DNA of 64,000 nucleotides from Melampsora larici-populina 98AG31 (GCF_000204055.1 NW_006768772.1:539292-603291), one strand, 5' to 3'; counted from the stretch's first letter, positions 35,490-47,212 are shown. Notes: a model not told the origin generated them from the sequence alone. Made by a program: numbers and translations.

Positions 35490-35663
35490 CAGTCAACTCC
35501 CTCTAAGTTGATATCCCTATAAGTGCATAATTCTCTATCTGCATAGGATTTTTTGCCGCCAAAAAGGGGTTTTCAAGCCAAAATGAGGTCTATAAGTGCA
35601 TATTCCTTTAAGTGCATGAAAAAACCACCCGCCAAACTGTATGTAATTAGAGGGAGTTGACTG
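35490..35663. mobile_element. MITE, 174 bp, pogo-like ends, copy 2
   Basis: The same element as at 31279-31452, with CAGTCAACTCCCTCTAA ends and TA on both sides (35488-35489, 35664-35665). It ends only eight bases before the start codon of the first hAT transposase gene, so it replaces or displaces that gene's natural proximal promoter. Confidence 0.9.
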
Positions 35664-35671
35664 TAGTTAAA

Positions 35672-37953
35672 ATGACATCAAAAAAGAAGAAAAACACCAG
35701 CCCTCTACCCCGCTCGAAAACCAAGCAAGCTTGTCTCTCCTCACCAAAAGAAACCACTTCGGGATCGCAAGCGACAATTGTGCTATCTGACGCAGATTCC
35801 GATACCTCACATCCGCGTATCAGTGTCAACGTACGATCAACCAGCCCCACTCGCCCCAACCTAACTAATCGAATCAACTCTAGATCCGGCAGCAAGACAT
35901 CGTGGGTGTGGAGATATTTTAAGACTCAAACCGTTGTCGATCGGATCACCAACAAAGACGAGAAGAGGACCATTTGCACCTACCAACTCGAGCCTGAAAA
36001 GGAGTGTGGCAAGAGTTATAAAGTTGATGCGTCTCAAAGTACAAAATCAATGAGTCGACACCTGCTCAAGCACGGCCTGGATGAAGAATCGCACGTCGAA
36101 AAAGGAGCAGTTGACATGAACAAGTTCCTCACAACTGGTCGGATTGCGCCAGTAAGTACTTCAAACCTTAGTAGATACTTTTAATTCTTGTCTCATTCCC
36201 TGCTTCTTCTTTTCTACTTCAAAAGAGTGAGAAGCTCTCAAATTCATCCTTCCGGTCCGCTATCTTACGCCTCATTGTCAATGAAGAGCTTCCTTTCTCC
36301 TTAGTCGAATATGAGGATCTACGTAATGCGTTTATGCTAGTCAATCCGAACATCAAGCCTTACTTCTTTGGTCATACTACCTTTACCGATACCATCAAGG
36401 CTCAGTTTATCAAAGGTCGACGCTTGCTTACTCATCACCTCAAGGATGTTACTCACGTCAATTTCACTTGCGATGGATGGAGTCAACACAACAAATCGAT
36501 TCTTGGAGTCACAGCTCATTGGATATCGAAAGACTTCAAGTTGTCCGAGGCTATCATCGGAATGAAGTTGATCGACGGTCCTCATACTGGGGAAAATCTT
36601 GGTGAACACTTACTCGAAACGTTGAAGACTTACGATTTAATCAATAAACTCTTTTGCATCACTGCTGATAACGCGTCTAACAACTCTGTCATGGGAAGAA
36701 AAATTGAAGAAGTAGTCCCACAATTCCACGCTGACAAACACCTCCTTGGATGTATCGCGCATGTCATTAACCTCGTCGCTAAAGCAGGACTTCATGTGTT
36801 CTCCGAGAAACTAGGCAACAAAAACCCTTCATTACCTCCTGCGCTCGCTGCTTGGCTACATCAAGACACCGAACAAATCTCGAGTGCTCTAACTCGCCTG
36901 ATTGGCTTTACCAACTATGTCGAGGCATCTCCACAACGTGTGGAGTCTTTTATGCTCCTTGTTAAGGGTATGCTCCCAGAAAAGGATCACGTTCGACTTA
37001 TCAGACGGGTCGACACACGCTGGAACTCTGATTGTGAAGCTCATGAGAGATCTTATCGACTCAAGGCTGCAATCGATTATCGCACCAAAAATGATCGAGA
37101 ATATGCAAAGTTTTCACTTACCGAAAGTGAATGGGATTTGGTCGCCCATCTTGTAGAATTTCTCACACCGCTTAACACCGCTACAAAGATACTATCAGGT
37201 TCCCAATACCCAACAACTGCCGATGCCGCACCAGTCTATCAATGGATTTTAGAAAAGTTGGACAAGGTATGTTTCCAAACATTTTCCATAAGTATTGAAA
37301 ATCACTTACACATCTTCTTAACAATTTCTCGTGCTCGACAGGCCTGGCAAGGCAATGCAAACGAACCCCTTCGAGCAGCCATAGGACCGATGAGAATCAA
37401 GCTCCAACAATACCATCAATCAGCGCTCCAAAAACCCGTTTATCTATTTGCGAACGTCCTTGATCCCCGAAGTAAACTCCTTGAACTGTCGACTTTAACG
37501 ATTGAGATGGCTGGCCTGTATGACCGAGAGGAACTGCGAACCAAATTTACCAGGGAGGTTGCAACTTTTCATCAAGGACAACCAGAAAATGTTGATAATG
37601 CTGAATCAGAACCCAAAGAAGATGGGCCACGTCGTTTCATCACTCGTAAAAAAAATCTTACTGTTGAAGAAGAAGTTGATATGTACTTATCCAGTGGACG
37701 CGCCGACAAAAGTGTTAATCCTTTAGAATATTGGGGTCTTCACGCCGGTGAATTTCCTACTCTTGCTCGTATGGCTTTGGCATACTTGTCTATTCCTGCT
37801 ACCTCTACACCCTCTGAACGATCATTCTCTGCTGGTGGGAGAGTCTGGACAGATGAACGGGCTACTATGGATCCATTGAATTTTGAGGCATCGATTTGCC
37901 TCAAAAGCTGGGACAACTTGTCTTTATTTCACTCTTACAAAAAAAACACTTGA
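35672..37953 (+). CDS. hAT-family transposase, intact
   Basis: Three exons (35672-36151, 36226-37266, 37342-37953) give 710 residues without any stop. The last intron is a multiple of three and stop-free, so the frame also reads through it. A BED-type zinc finger lies near residues 85-145 (SWVWRYF; C...C; STKSMSRHLLKHG). The RNase H-like core has Asp in FTCDGWSQHNK and in ITADNASNN, followed by the conserved C-x2-H of GCIAHVINL. The C-terminal hATC dimerisation region reads NPLEYWGLHAGEFPTLARMA and PSERSFSAGG. Such enzymes cut out the element by a hairpin mechanism and make 8-bp target duplications. Start: the ATG at 35672 is the first in frame after the upstream MITE. Intactness next to a decayed second gene suggests it is younger or under selection. 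Confidence 0.9.
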
Positions 37954-38026
37954 TTTTTTTCTTCTATCTTTCAACTCCATCAAACAATCAAAAACGCCTT
38001 AAATTTTTTTTACCTTTGTTTGCTTA

Positions 38027-38172
38027 ATATACATGAATTGTGCTGAAAAAAAAGATTCAGGGCTCCTTTGACTCATTTCTCATTTGTTTTCTTGTCTTTT
38101 CTTCTCTCTCAGCCTGAAATATACAAGAATTGTGCTGAAAAAAACAAAAAATGGCTCCTTTGACTCATTTCT
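38027..38172. repeat. Direct duplication (period 92 bp) after the first hAT gene
   Basis: ATATACATGAATTGTGCTGA at 38027 recurs as ATATACAAGAATTGTGCTGA at 38119. Both are followed by GGCTCCTTTGACTCATTTCT. It lies between the first hAT stop codon and the GC-rich block. Confidence 0.75.
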
Positions 38173-38305
38173 GGCCCGGGCCGGGCCCGGGCCAGCCCGT
38201 CGACGGGCCTTAGCGCAAATCGCTCTCGGGCTAAACACCTTTTTGAGGCTTTTCGGGCTTGCCCCGGCCCGGCCCGCCTGGCGGGCCGCCCGGCGAAGAG
38301 CGGGC
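38173..38305. other. GC-rich, partly palindromic block
   Basis: About 130 bases made largely of GGCCCGGGCC and GCGGGCC words (CCCGGGCCGGGCCCGGGCC at the start, CCCGGCCCGGCCCGCC later), in a locally AT-rich setting. Many hAT elements have GC-rich palindromic subterminal regions, so this may be the right end of the element to which the first transposase belongs. The long frames translated through it are artefacts of composition. Confidence 0.45.
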
Positions 38306-38492
38306 CGGGTGCAGGCCTTATCGACTCCTGGAACTCGGAGGCTTGGATTAGTCCCCATTTTGGTCAGTGCAGTTTCTTATTACTCGCTTCTATACTTTGC
38401 TAACATAACCCCTCAATTATCTTTTCCAAATTATCCCACATCTTATTCCTCAATTTTTCCATTCAGATCCACCCCTACAAATCAACCACCCA

Positions 38493-41400
38493 ATGTCATC
38501 TGTCACCTCTGAGTGTCCATCACGCTCTCGCAAGCAGCCTGAACGCGCCGGGATGATTGCTCCTTCTCCCGATTCCCGTCGCCGCGTTTCGATTGACAGT
38601 GTCATCCTAGCTAGTGGTCAGTCCCCAAGACACAAGAAGAAAAATCGGATGCAGCAAATTGAAGACACCGAAGACGAATCAGATGTCGTCCAAAGTCTTT
38701 CAACTAAACAGAAGCGTAAGACTGCCTCTACCAAAGATGTATCCGATTCCGAATCAATCAGTTCAGCAGTTGCGAAGCAGAAGAAACGCAAACGAAAGGC
38801 TACTCAAAGCAAATCCGGCTCAAAGGAGGTTTGTTAATATCTTCTGTTAATATCTTTCATTTCAAAACCAATTATCAAGAAGTTACTAACACCTCAAACT
38901 TCCAGAATGCCTCAGCAAATCCCAGTAAAGAAACGTTGCAGGCTGATTCAGAAGAAGAGAATGAAAAAGTAGCATCGAAGACTCGAAAGGAAGAAGCAAA
39001 GGAAATTCATCTACTCAAGGCCTATTTTGGAACCCCGTTTCATAGAAAGAATGATCCCAATCATAAGGATGATGTAAGTCAATATCATTCAATTGATTTC
39101 AAATAATACTGACTTCGCTCTGTCCTATGCGGTTGTCCCCATCTCTCTTTGTTATAGGATCCCACCAAGGCACCCCTTTCCTACCCTTGTTGATTCTGCA
39201 ACCGAAACGAGAATGACCCGGTCAGGGTGAGTCTCAGCAACCTGACCGGGAACCTCTGGGTCCACCGTGATGGTAACACAGCAGCTGGTCAATCTGCTGT
39301 CGGCTGCTCCGGACGTCTCAAAGCCCAAGCAAAGGAACCAAGTCTTCTGGTTCCTCTGTCAGTCGCCGAAGCCCGAAAGGCTCTCGCAAAGACTGGTCCC
39401 ATGAACTCTTTTGTAGTCTCAACACTCAACGTATCATTTTCCAATCTGACCCTCAATCAAATGGCCTGTCTTTGGCTGATCCGTCAAGCTCAACCATGGA
39501 GTAGAATTGAAGATCCAATACTCCGAGGAATCATCCGATACCTTCAAAAAGATGCTCACCTTTATGGTCGTTGTTGGGCAGCTCACGAGGCTAAGCAAAT
39601 CAATCTTTCTCTTAAGGAGAAAGTGTTTTCTGAACTGAAGGTATGTCAAAGCTCACTCTTCCAAGCATTACTTAATTATGACTGACACAATCAAACTTGC
39701 TTTCAATGTCAGTCTCTCAAATCAAAATTCAATTTGGTCCACGATGGCTGGACAACCAAAGGCAACCGACATGCGTTCATTGGAGCGTCAGCGACTTTTG
39801 TGGACAACCAATGGAATTACCGTGTTCGACACCTCACTTTGAAGGTTATCACCTGGCACCATCACAGACCATGGCTCGCAGAGCCAATGGTCAATATCTT
39901 GGTCAAACATGGACTATATCAAAAGATAGGTTATTACTTATCTCTACTGTCTTTTTTAACCCAAAGTGCTGACATCTTTCATTGGGTAATACATGCTATG
40001 TCAGACGACCGATTCCGGGTCAAACAACAAGACCATGGCACGTGAAATGCACAAGCAGTTTCTTGAACAGGACGACATTGCATCATACAACTGGGACCCG
40101 GACTCGATGCACATATTCTGTTTCAGCCACAAACTTGCATTGATCGTCAATGCGGGTTTGGCGGCGCTTGGTGTTAAGGCTCTGCCACCTCTCAAGGTGA
40201 AGGAGACTGACCAAGGGCATTTCCCTATCATAGGCACTATCGCGGAAGAGGAGAAGCCTGATGATGAACCTATGGTGGTTCCACCGCCTACTGATGCAGG
40301 TTTGAACTTGAGCATTCTCAAAGAAGAAGACAGCATTGATCATGACTTACAGGATCTTGAGGAGTCACCAATTCCACCCCCAGCTGAGCTTGCGCTGGAT
40401 GACGAAGGCGAATGGGACGCTGCAGATGCCAAAGAAGAGGGTTGTCCTGAATTGGTTGTTGAGGACAATGAAGTCCAACCAACACACCGACGGGAAGCAA
40501 ACCAAGTGGATTATATCTTACGCAAGGTGAGTGTCATTTATCTCTCTTTTCATACCTCACCTTTTGTATCTTTCTCTCTAATATGATCTTATTCTCACCA
40601 ATCTTAGTTAGACTTCATCACTCGGCGAATAACACGTTCGGCTGCGTGGCGGAAGCAATTTGATCGAGTTAGTGAACAGAAAGGTTTCAAAGGTTCAATT
40701 ATTGCAGGCTATGGTATTCGATGGAATATCAAATACCAAAGCCGCCATAAAGCATGGCTTGCGAGAGAGGTAAGTGTATTTTACATCATATGATATCATG
40801 TTCAATCATTTCAACCTTAGTATAATTAACATACACTAATTTACATCTCACCCAGGTCATTGATCAGTTATGCCGAGACAATTTAAATGTTGTTCACACA
40901 AAGAACAGACCACCTCGCAAGAACAAGAAGCCATACGGCTACTTCCATGAACTGGAGATGACAACAAGCGATTGGGCCCAAGTTCGTGGAATCAACAAGT
41001 AACTCAAGGTAGGTATTTTTTGGGTTTTGATATTGGCTTATATTACAATATATTGACATGCATCTTTTCTGGTTGCAAGCCGTTCCTGAAGACCACTCTC
41101 CTCATGGAGGGTGACAGACCAACTGGTTGCATGGTTATTCCTCAGTACGTTGAACTTCGTAACAGTCTCGAAAAGAAGATAGCGCCTCTTGCCACATCCG
41201 ATGCTATTTACCCAATGCTTGCAAAGATGAAGGAAAAAACCAATGACTATCTTAACAAGGCCCTTGGTTGTGAGACTCTAGTCATGGCCACAATGCTACA
41301 CCCTTTTTTCAGACTTAAATTTTTTGTGAAGTGGTTTGGAGACACGTCTTCAGTGACCATGCAAGCCGAAAACACCTTTCGACGTCTTTACCGAGATTAT

Positions 41401-41961
41401 GAGCGATCTTCACCTCTCACCAAACCCACCCGATCTCAAACCGAACATGGAAACAATTTGAAAACTTCAGACACTTCTTCACCAAAACCAGATATATTTG
41501 GCAGCGATTCTGAAGAGGAACCTGAAGTTGATGAAGGTGATGAATCGCCTATGAAAATTTACCTACATGGATCGGACAAGATGAAGACAGACGAGTATGA
41601 GCTTCAGAAACCTGAAGCCAGTCTACTCTGGTGGAAGGTTAGTTTCCTAATCTTTTGATGATGTCCTCACTGGTACTGATACTCATTGTAACTTCTCCTT
41701 CACTAGGCCCACGAAAAAAAATACCGGGTATTGGCTCTTATGGCTAGGGATTACCTAGCATCAACGGGTTCATCATGCGCGGCAGAGAGAATATTCTTGT
41801 GTGCTTCCGATGTGTGCTCATGCAGTCAAGGCAGCCTGATTGCCTGTACGATTGAAACCCTGGTCTCAAGCAGGCTTTGGCTGAGAGAGGGTGTGGAGCT
41901 TGGAACTGTTTTTGATGAGCTTACAAAGGTACTCAAAGCCACGGGAATACCTAGGACTTAA
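38493..41961 (+). pseudogene. Second hAT-family transposase gene, with two in-frame stops
   Basis: At least nine exons can be followed, starting 38493-38828, 38906-39073, 39158-39640 and 39713 to about 39926, then blocks near 40007-40526, 40609-40770, 40857-41008, 41079-41636 and 41708-41961. Recognisable parts: a BED-like finger (YPC-x-FC ... WVHRDG), DGWTTKGNRHAFIGAS with the first Asp, TTDSGSNNKTMARE with the second Asp, CFSHKLALIVNAGL, LNKALGCETLVMATMLHPFF, and the hATC tail (LALMARDYLAS; AAERIFLCASDVCS). The finger carries TGA (39191-39193) where the second residue of its first Cys pair spacer should be; CGA is the simplest ancestor. A second stop, TAA (41000-41002), lies in VRGINK-stop-LK, where CAA is likely. 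The frame is otherwise open, so decay is recent. The splice junction near 39926 was not resolved. Confidence 0.85.
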
Positions 41962-42518
41962 TCTTAACATTTTTACTTTTTTGTTTCACTTTTTTGTTTC
42001 TTTTGCTGGTTTTAGTATTCATTACTCTCGTTTATTGATTTTATTACCTTTTTCAGTACCTTTTATTTATTTAAATAACTTCTCGACTATCATTAAGGTT
42101 GTTTTTGAATTGAAATTAATTTTTTCCTTGGTCGCACTTGATTTGGCTTGTTGCACAGCGTGTTGCGCCTGTAACGCAGCGGTTTGGAGCAACACTGCTG
42201 ACTGCAGCGTTGCTGTTTGGTCATTTTGAGTGTTGCGCTACCAAGTTTGGGAAAAACACTTTTTTCAAAGAGCTACGCCGCGCTGTTTTGGCCTGTTGCG
42301 GTGCGCAGCATAGCTTACCCGGTGTTGAGTATAGGGATGAAATGATGGTTGCAATGTAGATGATCCAGGTGTTGCATTACTATGTTCAGTGGAGCTTGGA
42401 TTTCGCAAGGATCGCCATGGACTGGGAGATGTTGAATTTTGTGAGTAGACGGAAGGTGCGGAGGACCGTGAGTTTGATTCTAGTGGACCTGTGAAGATAA
42501 AGATGAAGACTTGGACGG
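41962..42518. other. Right end of the hAT insertion and flank
   Basis: 3' untranslated part of the second hAT gene, then the GTTGCG-rich right subterminal region (42140-42327). The target duplication is at 42328-42334 and about 180 bases of flank lead to the 3' end of the ZCCHC8-like gene. No other gene. Confidence 0.5.
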
Positions 42519-43884
42519 TCAGATTGATGGACGACCGAATTCTCTAACATAGGGATGATTCTTACGGCCATCAAAGAATTTATCAGTAGTATCAGCTGCA
42601 CTACTAGAGTGGGGATAAGACCAATGAGGCAGTGGGGTCAAAGACTCGGGTGAGAGATCTACCTCTTTTCTGACCCCTTTCCAATAAGGGTTGTTCCGGC
42701 TTTGCGGAGCAACATCGAGATGAGATAGCCTTGCAGGTGGATAGGGTACAAATCGCCGCGAGGAAGACGGACGTGTTGGCGGAGGTTGCCTCATTTTCAA
42801 GTCTTTGGAATATCGCGATTTAGATGGATGAGGAGAGGAGGATGCAGGGGAGAGACATTTACAAGTTTGTTTGCGCTTCAACATCTGGCCATTATATACT
42901 GGCAAATGATCATGGCAAAACCGTGCACCACTATACTTGACAATACGTAAGCGCCGGGACCGGCCTGAGGACAATGGTAAAAGCGGCGGGCTGGAAGGTA
43001 GAGGAGCGTCAATGCTGGTGACATCAAGAGGTAGATTGGGAGGTACAACAACCGATGAGACAGCTCGTTCAGGTAGAAGGAGTCAAAGCACTTCCTCATC
43101 TGAATCATAACCTTCTTCATTGCTATTCAGCGGTGGTGATTCACCTCGATGCATCTCTAACACCTGAGTTGAAGTCCATGGAAGATCTTCATCAAGTTCT
43201 GCAAGACGATGTGTTACAGCCTTGAAGGGGTCCAATTTATCAGTCTCAAGAATTGCGTAACCAGGCGGATACTGTATGTAAGTTGCATCAGTATCATGTC
43301 AAACCCCATCAAACACTCAACCACAGGTAATGATGAACTTACTCCCCACTTTTCAAACCAGTGGTACCAAGGCATCAGCTGTTCAGGATCCATAAAATCG
43401 GGATCAGCGTGTTCAAGATTTGAATCCCAAAACAGAGCTTCACGAAGCCCGGCACTTACTTGACCAGGAAAAAAACTAGCAGCTAGCTCTCTCTGTCGGT
43501 CAAGGAGGTTTACACCAATGTCAGCCAATAAACTGTGGTTGGCCTGATTGCAGTCCTCATCAGCCTCTCCACTGGTACTAAGCTTTTGGGTCTGGAAAAT
43601 CTGCCTTGATAACCTAATCAGAGCTTCATTTCTAGGTTCCTGGCAGCCTGCTAGACCATGAGTGGCATTACCGCAATTGAAACACCTCCAAATGGTGGAT
43701 GGATGTGCACATTTGTTGTCGTCAGTAGACCCCAAGACTAGAGTAGCTTGGGGACAATAAGTATAGGAGAGAATTGAGTCGCCATCTTGACATGATGGTG
43801 AGGAAGCGCCAGCGGATTTGCCGCTGATTAAATTAAATAAATGTAAATTAGTAAAACCCACCCCCTCAAGCAAAATATCAGCAT
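42519..43884 (-). CDS. ZCCHC8-like zinc-knuckle and PSP-domain protein, with an in-frame TGA
   Basis: Three exons fit in phase: 43862-43884, 43343-43823 and 42519-43271. The product has a CCHC knuckle RCFNCGNATHGLAGCQEPRN followed by a PSP domain (FFPGQVSAGLREALF; PWYHWFEKWGYPPGY with the last part in exon 3). This order is that of ZCCHC8, the scaffold of the nuclear exosome targeting complex that bridges an RNA-binding protein and the Mtr4 helicase. Codon 231 is TGA (43083-43085), followed by C. The same frame then stays open for about 187 codons of Ser/Pro/Arg-rich protein to TGA at 42519-42521. Either the protein ends at 230 residues (both domains complete), or the stop is read through, or a CGA has mutated. 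No intron can remove it in frame. The N-terminus is unusually short, and a DIRS-like element begins a few hundred bases upstream, so a 5' truncation is possible. Confidence 0.7.
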
Positions 43885-44323
43885 TTATGCCTTAGTACTA
43901 AAGAGCATAAGCACTGACGTATCACTTGAAGGTTGGACCTTACAAATTTACATCTACACAGTACGCACCTCAGTTTCAGCCATCAGAAATCTTTTGAAAT
44001 CATGATTTGCTGGCGAGGTGCGCATCAAACAAATTGATTTCCTTGATAGAACCACAAGGCACGCCGTGGTTCTTGAGCCCACGGTGACTTAGCGGAGGTG
44101 AGGGCGTGCACCAACACGCGCACGGAGACCCGTGCAAGACAAGTTGAGATATGCTGGAACTGGAGTTCCAAAATTCTCAACTTGAAGATTTTCACCTTGC
44201 AAAGCAACGTCAAAGGCTCATCCTCATCATATCTCATTTAAGATCTTTTCCAATCTTTTCGAACAGCGTCGGAAAGTTTTTTTTAATATCCGTTAGAAAT
44301 CCCAAGATCCAGATTAATCGACA

Positions 44324-44679
44324 ATGGAAGCAAGGATTGCACAAGCCGAAGCTCGTCTAACAAGATCGACATCCCAAGCTACGGGAGTGGAGCCAGGCCC
44401 GAGCTTAGTACAACAGAAAAGAACTTTGAAGAGAAAACATCCAGATGAAGATATTCAAGAAGAAGAAAGTGAGGAAGAAGACGACATGCTGTTGATCACA
44501 GGTGGAAACATCGACGGAGAGGAGATCCAACCGGAAGTCCTGAACGGAAGAGGCTCGTCTGATACGGAACGGGATGGTTCGTGGAGGCCACCCCCTACAC
44601 CAAAAAACAAGGGTAAAGGTCGGAGAACGCAGTCCTCTTCAGAAGACGATCTCGACGGGGAAGACATTTCATCTCTAGG
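44324..44679 (+). CDS. First Gag-like exon of the DIRS-like element
   Basis: A 119-codon acidic frame (MEARIAQAEARLTRSTSQ...; EESEEEDDMLL) ends just before a plausible 5' splice site (GTTAGT at 44680). It probably joins the larger Gag frame downstream. The exact 3' junction (between about 44750 and 44919) is uncertain. Function inferred from position only. Confidence 0.45.
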
Positions 44680-44918
44680 TTAGTGAATTCTTCTTGACCC
44701 CCTTTTATACTCAAGCCTGTTTCTCTTAATCATCAGTCATCAGTCTTCATCCCACGTGTGAATGGAAGTTCCTTGAAACGAACCTATTGTGTTGAAGCCA
44801 GGGTTGATCCCCAGGAAGGCTAGACGTAAGCACATATCCATGTGTCTTGTCAGACGTAAGCGCATATTACATGGCTTGTCTCAAACCCTGAACCTAGGCT
44901 ACCCAGTGTGGAGCGAGA

Positions 44919-46919
44919 ATGGTGGGAAGAGCTGCCCCAGCTACAAATTGGGAGAGGCATGTTCACTCTCAGAGAGGTGAAGCCTACAAATTAACAACGC
45001 ACGATGAGCATATAAACGAAAGTCGTTATACGGGAAATCAAAGGCAGATACTTACAAGTGCCATTTCCTTTCTTGAAATAGCGGAGGGTGACAGAGCGAT
45101 CATCATGCAGTCGCAAATCGAGGAACTATACTCGAGTAACAACGCGGTCGATAGAGCCGAAGGAGCGAGAATCCTCGCAGAATTCATGCAGATGTTTGCA
45201 CCAAGCGTACCTACTCTCTTGGAAAGAGGGCAAAGTCGTAACGCATCAGCGGGCCCAAGTCGGCTACTGACGGCGAGAAGAGTGTCACCGTTACCCAACC
45301 ACCAACAAAGCCGACAGCCCTCGCACCGACAGCTTGCAGCTGCAGGGCCGCAGCCTCCACCTCTCCCTCCACAACAACCCCTTCCTGCTCTTGATCAACA
45401 ACGTCGCCAAGATCCCATAACAGGCCAGATCGGACATCAGGTTTTATCAGGAACAGACCTTGGCGAAAGAGGATACCCAGCGCGGGAAGAGACGAACCGC
45501 TTCACTAGAACCGTGACAAGACAAGAAACCGTGCCACACCACCAACGGCGTAATCCTCGAGACGATTCTTCCCTAGACTCTTCACCCTCAGGTAGAGGTA
45601 GATCACCATCTCCACGCCAACAATCCCCTCGGCGAAGATCCCCTAAACCAAGGGGAAGATCCCAAAGAAGAAAGGGAGGATCCTCGTCGCCCAGGAACAA
45701 GGAAGAGCTCGAAGACCCTCAGCGGTCCCGCTCGCCCACTAGACTCCGCGACAAAAGACAACTTCGTCGAAGCCCACCAGCACCACGCAGGTTGATCAAA
45801 GAGGAGTCATTAGACGAATCGTCTATTGGTGGAGACAGAAGAAGAATGGTACAAGCTCCGATAATACCAATTCAAACACCTAGAATAGAAGCAGAACCAC
45901 CAACTTCGGGAGGAGTGAATTCAGAGGAAGAAGAAGGTTTAGCAAAGGCCCTTCTCGAGTCAGGGAAGGGTAGAATGGTACTCTCAAACGGAGATGTGAT
46001 AGAGAACGGACGACGGATCTTGTGCGACGAGTCAGTACAGATGTTGAAAGGACTCACCCAGTTATCACCAATGCTGCAAGTTTACCTTTGAACCTTCAAG
46101 GCCTACATCTCCCTATCAGTGTTCAATAAACTCTTCTTAATCCAAGACCATCAAGTGTGGAGTACGAGGAAAGCCCTGTCGGACTCAAAAATCCTTGAAG
46201 GAGGAGCAGGAGTGAGGATTTATAGCGGAGATCCACCAATGGACGAACTTACAATGCAATATGAACAATGGCTAGATGCCATGTCGTTGTTCATAAAGTA
46301 TGTACGCCAAGAAGGCTGGCAGACGCAGGCCGAGAGGTTTGAAAAGCATAAACAGCTGGTGATAGAACTTAGAGAGGAGGCCGGATGGATGGTGGTGTTA
46401 CGATATTGCAGGAGGATCCGTCAAGGCGTAATGCGTGCCACTACAGACAAGAACATTTGCAACATTTCGAAAATTCAGACGGCGATTCTCAATGAAGTGA
46501 AGCAAACTTGCGAGAACCTGAACAAGAGAGTCTTTCTCACAAACCCTTACGCCCCAGGAGGACCACGAGAGAGTTTGAACCCCGAGACAGGCCTCCCAAA
46601 ATCAATTTCATCCACGAAGACGGGGGCGTTGACATCAACAGTGGCAAAAACAGAGTTAATGTACCAGAAGAAAGAGGGGTGGTTACCCCCTTTGGAGTAC
46701 AGAGCAAAAAAGGCTGCCGAGAAAGCTAAGAGAGAAGCGTCGTCTAGATATAGAAAGGACTACTCTAGAGGTGATCGTCAATACGATGAGAGGAGCTATT
46801 GCGATAGGAGTCCTGAGAGAAGCAGAGGATACAGCGGCTATCAGAAAGCCAGAAGTCGTAGCCGTAGCCGGGATGGGGCTAAAGGTGCTAAGTACGGGAA
46901 ATATCAAAAAAGGACTTAG
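44919..46919 (+). pseudogene. SR-rich Gag-like protein of the DIRS-like element, one in-frame TGA
   Basis: Two open frames, 44919-46088 and 46092-46919, are in the same phase and separated only by TGA at 46089-46091 (VYL-stop-TFKAYIS). CGA is the simplest ancestor, giving one frame of about 666 codons. The N-terminal half has an Arg/Ser-rich stretch (GRGRSPSPRQQSPRRRSPKP) and a Pro/Gln-rich stretch. The C-terminal half has a helical region (YEQWLDAMSLFIKYVRQEGW) and ends in a second SR/RG tail (KARSRSRSRDGAKGAKYG). This resembles the basic, nucleic-acid-binding Gag of DIRS elements, though no zinc knuckle is seen. The family is inferred from context. The true start may lie in an upstream exon. 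Confidence 0.6.
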
Positions 46920-47212
46920 TGAGTTAGAGATCACAAACAAAATGAAATGAAATGAACTTTATAAAGATTGCTCAGTATGATTAAGAACTAAGTGAGAGAC
47001 ACACCATGATCCTGACATGAGCCCCCCTTTTTTCTGCCCCGCTCTACCGACTTGTTTCACTCGCGGTTTTGTGTCGTACCTAAAGCCCAGTGCCCAAGGG
47101 CGGTTGTATAGTGAGATCTGAATCACGTGTGGAGCGAGGGAAGGAAAAGACTAACCACACGCAAAGTAAGATCAAAACAAAGGCAAAGTGGCCGACTGGG
47201 GTACGATGAGAG

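Larger units (their letters stand above)
35212..42327. mobile_element. hAT-type insertion of 7.1 kb holding two transposase genes
   Basis: The left end CAACACCGGGTAGGC and the right end (complement CAACACCGGGTAAGC) match. AGTATAG stands immediately outside both (35205-35211 and 42328-42334), seven of the eight bases expected of a hAT target duplication. Both subterminal regions (about 35220-35440 and 42140-42320) are GC-rich with repeated GTTGCG-type words, unlike anything around them. Between the ends lie a pogo-like MITE, an intact hAT transposase gene (35672-37953), a GC-rich block, and a second, broken hAT gene (38493-41961), both on the plus strand. Either one element carries two genes, or one hAT landed in another and lost recognisable inner ends. 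Confidence 0.7.

Noticed and set aside
38080..38512. Frames on both strands through the GC-rich block
   Set aside because: Translations are Arg/Ala/Pro/Gly runs set by GGCC-type repeats; no domain, and they overlap the next transposase gene's leader.
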